From Candidatus Aminicenantota bacterium (GTDB taxonomy: Bacteria > Acidobacteriota > Aminicenantia > UBA2199), in assembly GCA_024644125.1 (NCBI GenBank), contig JAHELQ010000160.1:1-10239 (forward strand): a DNA stretch of 10,239 nucleotides, written 5' to 3'. Below, piece after piece: positions 1 to 6,337 of the stretch. A model generated the notes under the pieces. That model was given only the letters and a program-made list of their open reading frames with translations. It was not told the origin of the DNA and made no database searches. Each line of letters starts with the position of its first letter. Positions within the stretch are counted from its first letter, which is position 1. Made by a program: the position numbers and the translations under genes.

Positions 1-2
1 TC

Positions 3-1007
3 CCCAGAAGTCGGGAACAATTAGACAAAATCTATGAAACCAAAAGCTCAGTTCATGAAAACTTAATGGCTAAACTCCGTACTTACGGCTCCCAAAGAAT
101 TAAGGAAGAAATAAAAACCACCCTATCTTACATTATTGATATTTTCAGTAATTCAAATGGTAACAGAAAATTTAGTTCGGTGGTAAATCCCAGTGCAAAT
201 AATAATCCTATGAAAAATTCATTTTATGCAGTTTTTATGGCATTTTTTGAATTAATTATTAAACGTGGACAAATTCCGGAAAATTATGAAAAAATTGTAG
301 ATGCCTTAAAAGGGCTACAATCCAAAATTACCACTCAAGCTCATTACTCAAAAGACTCAGACCGGAAAAGAAATATTGACCAAACAATGGGGCTGATTCA
401 ACCCTATTTTGTCCACAACGATAAACCGGTTTTCAATCACGGGCCAGGATTGGCGCTCGATCTAGAAAATTCCATAAGAAGATCAAGAATCGAAACGAAT
501 AGATATGAATACAAACAAGGTTTTTACGATCTATCGCCTAAAAGAAAATTTGATGGAAAGTTAGTTGAAAAGCTAATAAATACAATTTGTGCCATTGCAA
601 ATATAGGTCCCGAATCCGAGGGATTTATTTTTCTAGGAGTTGCGGACAAAAGTGCAGACGTAGAGCGAATCAAAGAACTGGATAAAATAGATCCTGTGGA
701 AGTGGCAGATAAGCGATATGTGGTTGGCGTTGATCGAGAACTTGCTATCGAAAATCTCTCGCTGGAATCATACGTAGATCGCCTGGTATCTCAAATAAAG
801 AATTCAGGCCTTAGCGAACCCTTAAGGCAGCAGGTGATTTCTCAAATCGACACCATCGACTACAAAGGATTATCCGTGATAAGGATGCACATCCCCAAAC
901 AAAAAGAAGCATCCTTTGTCAACGACAAATGTTACATTAGAGAGAATTCCAATACAGTCGAAAAAAACGGTCAAGAAACCTACGCCGTCTACAAACTGTT
1001 CAATTAA
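3..1007 (+). CDS. DUF262 C-terminal region fused to AlbA_2 (Schlafen-type) domain, 5'-partial
   Basis: The reading frame is open to the left edge, and the first internal ATG (66) has no Shine-Dalgarno sequence before it, so the gene very likely starts outside the window. Numbering from that ATG, residues 1-120 look like the helical C-terminal part of DUF262/GmrS-type proteins (SSV at 37-39, then NNPMKNSFYAVFMAFFELI from 46). Residues about 145-310 are a Schlafen AlbA_2-like domain: EYK at 148-150, CAIAN at 174-178, the FIFLGVAD strand at 187-194, and YIRENSNTVE at 290-299, matching the family's Y-R-x-x-x-S/N-T ending. DUF262 proteins are ParB/Srx-fold nucleases or NTPases common in defence loci, and AlbA_2 is a nucleic-acid-binding or nuclease-like domain. 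A role in nucleic-acid-targeting defence is therefore inferred, not shown. The N-terminal catalytic part cannot be seen. The gene is markedly A/T-rich. Domain calls are from memory of the families; AlbA_2 is the surer one. Confidence 0.8.
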   Translation, partial: PRSREQLDKIYETKSSVHENLMAKLRTYGSQRIKEEIKTTLSYIIDIFSNSNGNRKFSSVVNPSANNNPMKNSFYAVFMAFFELIIKRGQIPENYEKIVDALKGLQSKITTQAHYSKDSDRKRNIDQTMGLIQPYFVHNDKPVFNHGPGLALDLENSIRRSRIETNRYEYKQGFYDLSPKRKFDGKLVEKLINTICAIANIGPESEGFIFLGVADKSADVERIKELDKIDPVEVADKRYVVGVDRELAIENLSLESYVDRLVSQIKNSGLSEPLRQQVISQIDTIDYKGLSVIRMHIPKQKEASFVNDKCYIRENSNTVEKNGQETYAVYKLFN

Positions 1008-1030
1008 AAAAAACATTACGCTGAATTAAT

Positions 1031-1062
1031 AATCAGAGAATTTATTCTTGTTGATTTTTTTT
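1031..1062 (+). terminator. Possible intrinsic terminator after the DUF262-AlbA_2 gene
   Basis: An imperfect A/T-rich hairpin (AATCA-g-AGAAT, two-base loop, ATTCT-tgt-TGATT at 1031-1056) runs directly into eight T residues (1055-1062), 24 bases after the stop codon. The shape is that of a Rho-independent terminator, but the stem is A/T-rich and bulged, so it may be weak. Confidence 0.4.
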
Positions 1063-1120
1063 CTCTGTTATGTTAAAAAAAGTTACATATCTACTGAACA
1101 TCTCGTACCTTAAACTGGAA

Positions 1121-1125
1121 GGAGG
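1121..1125 (+). promoter_or_regulatory. Strong ribosome binding site for tcmP (decides GTG start)
   Basis: A perfect GGAGG lies five bases before a GTG codon at 1131. No other start nearby has comparable support, which fixes the GTG as the tcmP start. I could not find a convincing -35/-10 pair in the 1063-1120 spacer, although it is A/T-rich and could hold a promoter. Confidence 0.75.
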
Positions 1126-1130
1126 AAAAA

Positions 1131-2015
1131 GTGAAAACCAAACATTGCTTCGGTGGAGATTGGACTGAGGAGAAACTAAAAAGATTAAAAAAATATTTAG
1201 AGGCTTATATGCAGATTTTCACTTCAAATGAAAGAGCTAAAACGTTGAAAACAATTTACGTTGATGCATTCGCAGGAACTGGATATCGAAAAATTAGAAA
1301 TGAGCAGAACTGCGACCCATTACTTCCGTTCCCTGATGATGAAGAAATAGTCGCATACCAAAAAGGAAGTGCAAAAATAGCACTAGAATTGCCTTACCCG
1401 TTCAATGAATACATTTTCAATGAACAATCACTTGAATATAAAGAAGAGTTAGAAAGACTGAAACAGAATTTCCCATCGCCTAGAAATATCAAGATTATTC
1501 AAGAAGACGCCAATTCTTTCCTGCAAAGATGGTGTAAAGATACAAACTGGAAATTAAGTCGTGCTGTTATTTTTCTTGACCCGTACGGGATGCAAGTAGA
1601 ATGGAAAACATTGCAAGCCATTTCTCAAACGGGAGCGATTGATTTATGGATTCTCTTCCCTCTGGGGCAAGCCGTGAATAGAATGCTAACCAAAAATCAT
1701 CCTCCAGAAGGAGCCTTGGCAACTAGACTCACAAAGTTTTTTGGAGAAGATAAATGGAAATCTGAATTCTACAAAAGATCCAACCAAAAAGGCTTATTTG
1801 ATAGCCATGAAGATTATCAAAAAACTGCCGACTTTAAAAAAATTGGGAACTATTTTAATAATCGACTCAAAACAATATTTAAAGAAGTTGCAAATGATCC
1901 ATTGGCACTATATAATAGTAAGGGAGTACCTATTTTTCTTTTTTGCTTTGCTGCGTCTAATGAAAAAGGTGCCGGAACAGCAGTAAAGATTGCTAAACAT
2001 ATTTTAAAAAAATAA
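1131..2015 (+). CDS. tcmP: Three-Cys-motif partner protein TcmP
   Basis: This 294-residue protein matches the TcmP family, named for being encoded next to three-Cys-motif (phage Gp37/Gp68, DUF5131) proteins, which is exactly the arrangement here. Visible marks are a Rossmann-like glycine motif YVDAFAGTG (residues 43-51), an acidic strand FNEQS (96-100) at the usual second-strand position, FLDPYG (148-153) resembling a methyltransferase motif IV, and DLWILFP (171-177). These suggest a SAM-dependent methyltransferase-like fold, but the reaction and substrate of the family are unknown to me. Length is normal, and there is no signal peptide or membrane segment. The GTG start is supported by GGAGG. 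The stop is 13 bases before the DUF5131 ATG, so the two are probably cotranscribed. The gene is strongly A/T-rich, more so than its DUF5131 partner. Confidence 0.9.
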   Translation: MKTKHCFGGDWTEEKLKRLKKYLEAYMQIFTSNERAKTLKTIYVDAFAGTGYRKIRNEQNCDPLLPFPDDEEIVAYQKGSAKIALELPYPFNEYIFNEQSLEYKEELERLKQNFPSPRNIKIIQEDANSFLQRWCKDTNWKLSRAVIFLDPYGMQVEWKTLQAISQTGAIDLWILFPLGQAVNRMLTKNHPPEGALATRLTKFFGEDKWKSEFYKRSNQKGLFDSHEDYQKTADFKKIGNYFNNRLKTIFKEVANDPLALYNSKGVPIFLFCFAASNEKGAGTAVKIAKHILKK

Positions 2016-2028
2016 ATTGAAGGAAAAA

Positions 2029-2778
2029 ATGCCGGCCAAGACTAAAATAGAATGGACTGAAACCACATGGAATCCGGTTACCGGTTGTACGAAAGTCAGT
2101 GCAGGTTGCCAAAACTGTTACGCAGAAAGGATGGCACGGCGTCTTCATGCGATGGGGCAGGAACGTTATAAACACGGTTTCCGGGTAACGCTCCATGATG
2201 ATCTAGTCCATCTGCCTCTCAAATGGATGAAGCCGCGAATCATCTTCGTCAATTCGATGAGCGACCTTTTCCATGAAGATATCCCTTTCTCTTTTATCGA
2301 AAAAGTGTTCGCTACAATGTCCCGATGCCCGCAACACATATTCCAGGTGCTGACCAAACGGAGTGAGCGCTTGCTTGAACTTGCGCCTCGCTTGAAATGG
2401 CATGAAAATATCTGGATGGGAGTCAGTATCGAAGACGAAAAAGAGAAACGTCGTTTGGAAAATTTAAGCCGTATCCCTGCGTTCATTAGATTCCTATCAT
2501 GCGAACCCCTCATCGGCCCCTTAAACCAGTTAAATCTTGAAAAAATTCATTGGGTAATCGTTGGAGGAGAATCAGGTCCCGGAGCGCGACCGATGAATCC
2601 TCTCTGGGTGGAACCAATATTGAATCAATGCCGGGAACAGAATGTCAGATTTTTCTTCAAACAATGGGGCGGCGTCTGGAAAAAACGTGCAGGCAGAATC
2701 CTTAACGGTAAAATATACAGTGAACTCCCCCAGCGAGCCTACAATCACCCATCGGCTCATATATTTTTTGCTGAATGA
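2029..2778 (+). CDS. Phage Gp37/Gp68 (DUF5131) family three-Cys-motif protein
   Basis: This 249-residue protein opens with the hallmark of the family: KIEWTETTWNPVTGC followed by a CX6CX2C cluster (Cys20, Cys27, Cys30), which resembles a metal or Fe-S binding site near the radical-SAM style but with different spacing. Other family marks are FVNSMSDLFHEDIP, QVLTKRSERL, WMGVSIE, FLSCEPLIGPL, WVIVGGESGPGARP and, near the end, FFKQWGG. The family occurs in phages, integrative elements and mobile loci; its chemistry is unresolved, and a radical-SAM-like activity is only a hypothesis. I chose ATG 2029 over the in-frame TTG at 2017 because AAGGA (2020-2024) sits just before it and the protein then begins MPAKTKIEW, the usual family start. 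The gene follows tcmP by 13 bases, and its stop overlaps the next ATG as ATGA. Composition is less A/T-rich than tcmP. Confidence 0.92.
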   Translation: MPAKTKIEWTETTWNPVTGCTKVSAGCQNCYAERMARRLHAMGQERYKHGFRVTLHDDLVHLPLKWMKPRIIFVNSMSDLFHEDIPFSFIEKVFATMSRCPQHIFQVLTKRSERLLELAPRLKWHENIWMGVSIEDEKEKRRLENLSRIPAFIRFLSCEPLIGPLNQLNLEKIHWVIVGGESGPGARPMNPLWVEPILNQCREQNVRFFFKQWGGVWKKRAGRILNGKIYSELPQRAYNHPSAHIFFAE

Positions 2779-3119
2779 ATCAAACAAAAAAATGCAAAGG
2801 TGTTGGCTGTGACCGGTTTTGTTATTGGACTGGGGCAGTACCGGAAAGGGCAGAAGTGGAAGAGGAGCGACAGGCGTTCGAGTGGCCGCTCGTGGTGTAT
2901 CGAGACTCGTTCGACCGGCTCTTCCAGTATCTGGAAAATCTCGATCATTACATCGATATCGGTCTCATCGAAGCAGGAGATATCGCTCCCATCCGGTATT
3001 GGCTGGAACAAGTGCGTCGCAACCGCTTCACTCGGCAGCCGTTGTTCGCAAAATTTATCGAACACTACCGATACGAAGGCGTCATAGCCCTGATGAAAAA
3101 ATTCGACATCCAGCTTTAG
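2775..3119 (+). CDS. Small hypothetical protein, probably a deletion/frameshift remnant
   Basis: The 114-codon frame begins with an ATG overlapping the DUF5131 stop (ATGA), so it could be translated by coupling. Residues about 42-65 (YRDSFDRLFQYLENLDHYID and following GLIEAGDI) and the end (FIEHYRYEGVIALMKKFDI) resemble the C-terminal half of a family of small bacterial proteins with one N-terminal membrane helix, which I know only as hypothetical. The N-terminal half of that family seems to lie in a different frame: codons 2800-2865 read LAVTGFVIGLGQYRKGQKWK, a hydrophobic segment followed by a basic stretch, and this frame then turns into serine-rich nonsense. A deletion of the middle that also shifted frame would explain both. 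The first 40 residues in the listed frame (CKGVGCDRFCYW) would then be out-of-frame read-through. Alternatively it is a genuine new small gene. No function is assigned. Confidence 0.45.
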   Translation: MNQTKKCKGVGCDRFCYWTGAVPERAEVEEERQAFEWPLVVYRDSFDRLFQYLENLDHYIDIGLIEAGDIAPIRYWLEQVRRNRFTRQPLFAKFIEHYRYEGVIALMKKFDIQL

Positions 3120-3156
3120 AGCAAACAATCAGGGCAACATGTCAAGTTTTTTGCCA

Positions 3157-3186
3157 TTGATGTTGAAAGCTCTATTTGAATATAGT
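3157..3186 (+). promoter_or_regulatory. Possible sigma-70 type promoter for the ABC-3C pair
   Basis: TTGATG (3157-3162) and TATAGT (3181-3186) are 18 bases apart, upstream of the middle-component gene in the 100-base spacer 3120-3219. Both boxes deviate from consensus. A GGAGG at 3203-3207 lies 12 bases before the ATG at 3220, somewhat far but the best ribosome site present. This suggests the ABC-3C genes have their own promoter. Confidence 0.35.
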
Positions 3187-3219
3187 ACGCAATCGATTGA
3201 ACGGAGGATAGAGTAAGAA

Positions 3220-3462
3220 ATGATTCGGCCTGGTGAGAATTTTGATTTTAATATGTCGGTGATTCGTGTCGGGGGATTGATTATCGAAGAATTTAAAGAG
3301 GTTGACTATTTTCGTTTTGATGATTTATTGAACGCTCTTATTCGTCGGACCGACCAGCGGGTGAAAGCGGTATTCATTCCGGCGCTTTCCTTTTTGTTTC
3401 TCCTGGGAAAAATTCGCTACCATCAAGATATCGACTCTTTTGAATTGGTGAAGAATCAATGA
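3220..3462 (+). CDS. ABC-3C system middle component (MC6-like)
   Basis: This 80-residue protein fits the small middle components of ABC-three-component systems, which link the DUF2326-type ATPase to an effector. The pattern is a short N-terminal 'lead' (RPGENFDFNMSVIRVGGLII), a central helical segment (FDDLLNALI) and a C-terminal ALSFLFLLGKIRY helix, the A-L-x-x-L-x-x-L-G-x-I signature I associate with MC6-type members. No catalytic residues are visible and none are expected; a structural adaptor or winged-helix-like role is inferred. The last four bases overlap the ATPase start as ATGA, the usual coupling for these pairs. The identification rests on both the pattern and the following DUF2326 gene. 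The exact MC subclass is less certain. No effector gene with the conserved ABC-3C C-terminal domain is seen directly upstream. Confidence 0.75.
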   Translation: MIRPGENFDFNMSVIRVGGLIIEEFKEVDYFRFDDLLNALIRRTDQRVKAVFIPALSFLFLLGKIRYHQDIDSFELVKNQ

Positions 3463-5237
3463 AAATCAATAAAATTTATGCCGATAAACCGTTTAAAGCC
3501 ATTACGTTCAATGATGGTTTAAATGTGATATTGGGAGAGCCAAAAGACCGTGGAGATCGTGAAAAAGACACTCACAACCTTGGCAAGACACTACTCCTTG
3601 AGCTGATCGATTTCTTGATGCTCAAGCAGTTGACGGAGACTCATTTTTTAAAAAGGCACAGCCGGCATTTCTCAGGGTACCATTTTTCCCTCGAGCTCAA
3701 ACTCAACGACGAAAACGTTCTAACCATCCGTAGAGGGGTGGATAAACCCTCAAGGATTTCATTCAAGTTCAGCGCACTGGATTCGAGCAGCTATGATCGC
3801 GATTGTGATTTGTGCGCAGAAGATATCACCTATGATAAAGCAAAGACGCTGTTGAACAAGTACCTGGGTTTTGATGTCGCGATGGACTGGGACTACCGGA
3901 AGAGTGTTTCATATTTTCTACGGGGACAGCAGGATTTCAGCGATGTGTTCCAATTGGCGAAATATAACAAGGGGCGACATGTAGACTGGAAACCATTCCT
4001 GTTCAATGTTCTGGGTTTTGATAGCGATGCGGTCAGGCAGAAATACGATCTGGAAGACGAAAAAAAGAAACTGGAAGAAAGTATCGCCAATGATAAAGAA
4101 AGATTCTCGGTCAAATCCGATGAGATCGATAAGTTACAAGGATTGATCACTCTCGAGAAAGAATCGAACAAAGCTATCGAGAAGGCAATAGATGATTTCG
4201 AATTCTACTCCAAGAACAAAGAGATAAACACTGAATTAGTGGATGACATCGATAGGAAAATTAATACTCTGAACACTATCCGTTACAACACGACAGAAGA
4301 GATCGCCCGGATCGAACCATCCCTGAAATCCGATGTGTCGGTCGTAGACATGGATGAGCTGCAAGAATTGTATGGTCAAGTCGGAATTTTCTTTCCCCAA
4401 AACCTGGTAAAGGAATATCAAGAATTAGAAAAATTCAACAAAAAAATATCCCTGGAACGCAACGCATTCATGAAAGAACGGTTGGAGACTCTCAGGAAGG
4501 AACTGGTTGAAGACGAGAAAACGCTCAAAGAATTGGAAACACGGAAAAGCGAACTATTATCTATACTGAAAGATAAAGACAGTTATCAAAAATTTAAAGA
4601 ATTCCAAAAGAAACTATCAAAATCCGAAGCCAGCATTTCGAGATTGGAAGAACGTCTAGGAAATATGCTGGAATTGCGGCATCGGGAAAACGAATTAAAA
4701 AAACTGCTCACCCAAATCGATGAACAAAGGCTGAAAATTAGAGAGGTCATTGACAAAAGCAATGACACTTATAAACTTATCAGAAGTACATTTAGCCGAA
4801 TTATTCAGCCGGTTTTGAATGTTCCGGCCTTGATCTCGATCCAGCAGAACAAAGAGGGAAACATCGAATTTCATGCGGATATCCAGAATCCTCAGAATAA
4901 AGAAAAAACCGCGGAGGGGTATGGGACCACTTACCGGAAACTGCTGTGTATGGCGTTTGATTTAGCGGTTTTGATCGCTTATAGCGAGCGGTCCTTCTAT
5001 AAATTTGTCTACCATGACGGGGCGCTGGAATCGCTGGATGACCGGAAAAAAATCAATTTTATAAACAAGGTCAGGGAAATATGCTCCGAGTATGGTCTTC
5101 AATATATAATGACGGTGATTGATTCCGATATTCCCCATGATGAAGCGGATAATCCAGTTCTTTTCAGCGAAAAGGAAGTCGTGTTGAAGCTGCATGATCG
5201 GGACGACAGCGGCAGACTCTTCGAGATGTCCTTTTAA
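3459..5237 (+). CDS. ABC-3C system ATPase, DUF2326 domain protein
   Basis: This 592-residue SMC/Rad50-like ATPase starts with MKINKIYADKPFKAITFNDG and a stretched P-loop, G26 to NLGKT (40-44), the extended Walker A seen in this ABC clade, which has an insertion rich in D, R and K. Residues about 190-440 are charged heptad-like sequence, a predicted coiled coil broken around 300-325 (GQVGIFFPQ), probably the hairpin tip. The C-terminal DUF2326 part contains EGYGTTYRKLLCMAFDLAVL (about 486-505), in the place of the ABC signature helix, and FVYHDG (516-521) as a Walker B-like strand followed by ESLDDRK. The second acidic residue after the Walker B Asp520 is Gly521, as in relatives with an H-D-G/S motif. 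Such ATPases are proposed to sense invader nucleic acid or nucleoprotein and license an effector. Translation is coupled to the middle component by ATGA. Defence function is inferred from the family. Confidence 0.88.
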   Translation: MKINKIYADKPFKAITFNDGLNVILGEPKDRGDREKDTHNLGKTLLLELIDFLMLKQLTETHFLKRHSRHFSGYHFSLELKLNDENVLTIRRGVDKPSRISFKFSALDSSSYDRDCDLCAEDITYDKAKTLLNKYLGFDVAMDWDYRKSVSYFLRGQQDFSDVFQLAKYNKGRHVDWKPFLFNVLGFDSDAVRQKYDLEDEKKKLEESIANDKERFSVKSDEIDKLQGLITLEKESNKAIEKAIDDFEFYSKNKEINTELVDDIDRKINTLNTIRYNTTEEIARIEPSLKSDVSVVDMDELQELYGQVGIFFPQNLVKEYQELEKFNKKISLERNAFMKERLETLRKELVEDEKTLKELETRKSELLSILKDKDSYQKFKEFQKKLSKSEASISRLEERLGNMLELRHRENELKKLLTQIDEQRLKIREVIDKSNDTYKLIRSTFSRIIQPVLNVPALISIQQNKEGNIEFHADIQNPQNKEKTAEGYGTTYRKLLCMAFDLAVLIAYSERSFYKFVYHDGALESLDDRKKINFINKVREICSEYGLQYIMTVIDSDIPHDEADNPVLFSEKEVVLKLHDRDDSGRLFEMSF

Positions 5238-5288
5238 TTTTTGGCACCCGTACCAATCGATGATGACTGAGATAAGGAGAAGGAACTC

Positions 5289-5327
5289 TTGCATTTTTTG
5301 AGGCGGCGGGGGATAATTGGGGGATGA
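5289..5327 (+). CDS. Possible 12-codon leader ORF coupled to glpQ
   Basis: A strong Shine-Dalgarno run AAGGAGAAGGAA (5274-5285) is followed by TTG at 5289, which opens a 12-codon frame (M)HFLRRRGIIGG. Its TGA (5325-5327) overlaps the glpQ ATG at 5324-5326 as ATGA. The glpQ ATG itself has only a G-rich stretch (GGGGGAT, from 5308) in front of it. The layout would allow glpQ translation to depend on reading the leader. The TTG start and short length make this tentative. Confidence 0.3.
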   Translation: MHFLRRRGIIGG

Positions 5328-6331
5328 TTGGGAAAAAGATTGTGATCGCTCACCGGGGGGCCAGCGGGTATTTGCCGGAGCATAGTCTGGCGGCGAAGGC
5401 GATGGCGTTTGCGATGGGGGCGGATTATCTGGAACAGGATCTGGTGATGACGCGGGACGACCGGCTACTGGTGCTTCACGACCGGTTTTTGGACCGGGTG
5501 ACCGATGTGGCGGATCGATTCGCCGGGCGGCAACGGAGCGACGGGCGATTCCACGCGGTGGATTTTTCCCTCGCCGAGATTCGGGAATTGCGGATGATGG
5601 AGCGATTCGAAGTACGGGACGGTATCAGGCGGGCGGTGTATCCGGAGCGGTTTCCGATGGGTCGCTCGACGTTTGGGGTGCATACCTTCGAAGAGGAGAT
5701 AGAGTTGGTCCAGGGCCTGGAACGGAGCGTCGGCCGGAAGGCGGGAATCTACCCCGAGATCAAGTCGCCGGGTTATTATCACCGGGAAGGAAAAGATATC
5801 GCGCGAGCGGCTCTGGAGATTTTGAGACGTTATGGGTACACCGCTAAAGAGGACCGGGTCTATTTTCAATGTTTCTATCCGGCGGAATTGAGACGGGTGC
5901 ACGATGAATTGCTGCCGGAGATGGGGATGGATATCAAGTCAGTACAATTGATCGCCTACACCGGCTGGAAAGAGACAATCCGCTATGATGGGAAGGAAGA
6001 GATCAATCTTGATTACGACTGGATGTTCGAGCCCGGGGCGATGAAAACGATCGCCGGATACGCCGACGCTATCGGGCCGCATTATACGATGTTGATTGAA
6101 GGGATGATAGAAGCCGTCGTGGCGGTAGCCAATCATATTGTGGCGGAAGCTCACGATGAGGGGCTCGAGGTGCATCCTTTCACGTTCCGCAAGGAGAAGT
6201 CAGAGATGCCGGTCTATGCGGATGGAAGTTTCGAGCGGTTTCTCGATATTTTTTACAATCACATCGGTGTGGACGGCTTGTTTACGGACTTTCCCGATAT
6301 GGCGGTCAAATTTCTGAAAGAAACAGGGTGA
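5324..6331 (+). CDS. glpQ: Glycerophosphodiester phosphodiesterase, GlpQ type, without signal peptide
   Basis: The enzyme (EC 3.1.4.46) hydrolyses glycerophosphodiesters such as glycerophosphocholine to sn-glycerol 3-phosphate and an alcohol. All 335 residues follow the GlpQ (periplasmic) subfamily closely: HRGASGYLPEHSLAAKAMA (10-28) with catalytic His10 and neighbouring Arg11; metal ligands Glu37 and Asp39 in YLEQDLVMTRDDRLLVLHD; catalytic His52; RVTDVADRF; the GDPD insertion with FPMG and VHTFEEEIELVQGL; YPEIK (Glu145, Lys147); VQLIAYTGW; YDWMFEPGAMK; IGPHY; VHPFTFR; and GLFTDFPDMAVKFL at the end. GlpQ of enterobacteria carries a signal peptide of about 25 residues, but here the catalytic core begins at residue 6 and the frame upstream has no start codon. 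The product should therefore stay in the cytoplasm, or the start region has been lost. It is followed by a membrane-protein gene after six bases. Codon and base use are G/C-rich, unlike the genes to its left. Confidence 0.95.
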   Translation: MIGKKIVIAHRGASGYLPEHSLAAKAMAFAMGADYLEQDLVMTRDDRLLVLHDRFLDRVTDVADRFAGRQRSDGRFHAVDFSLAEIRELRMMERFEVRDGIRRAVYPERFPMGRSTFGVHTFEEEIELVQGLERSVGRKAGIYPEIKSPGYYHREGKDIARAALEILRRYGYTAKEDRVYFQCFYPAELRRVHDELLPEMGMDIKSVQLIAYTGWKETIRYDGKEEINLDYDWMFEPGAMKTIAGYADAIGPHYTMLIEGMIEAVVAVANHIVAEAHDEGLEVHPFTFRKEKSEMPVYADGSFERFLDIFYNHIGVDGLFTDFPDMAVKFLKETG

Positions 6332-6337
6332 TTAAAT

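Noticed and set aside
2017..2028. Upstream TTG start for the DUF5131 gene
   Set aside because: The ATG at 2029 is preceded by AAGGA and gives the normal family N-terminus; the TTG would add only MKEK and place the ribosome site inside the coding region.
2757..3128. A 123-codon open frame on the minus strand over the small ORF after DUF5131
   Set aside because: It lies antisense to the ATGA-coupled plus frame, whose C-terminal part resembles a known small protein family, and its own translation shows no recognisable pattern or ribosome site.
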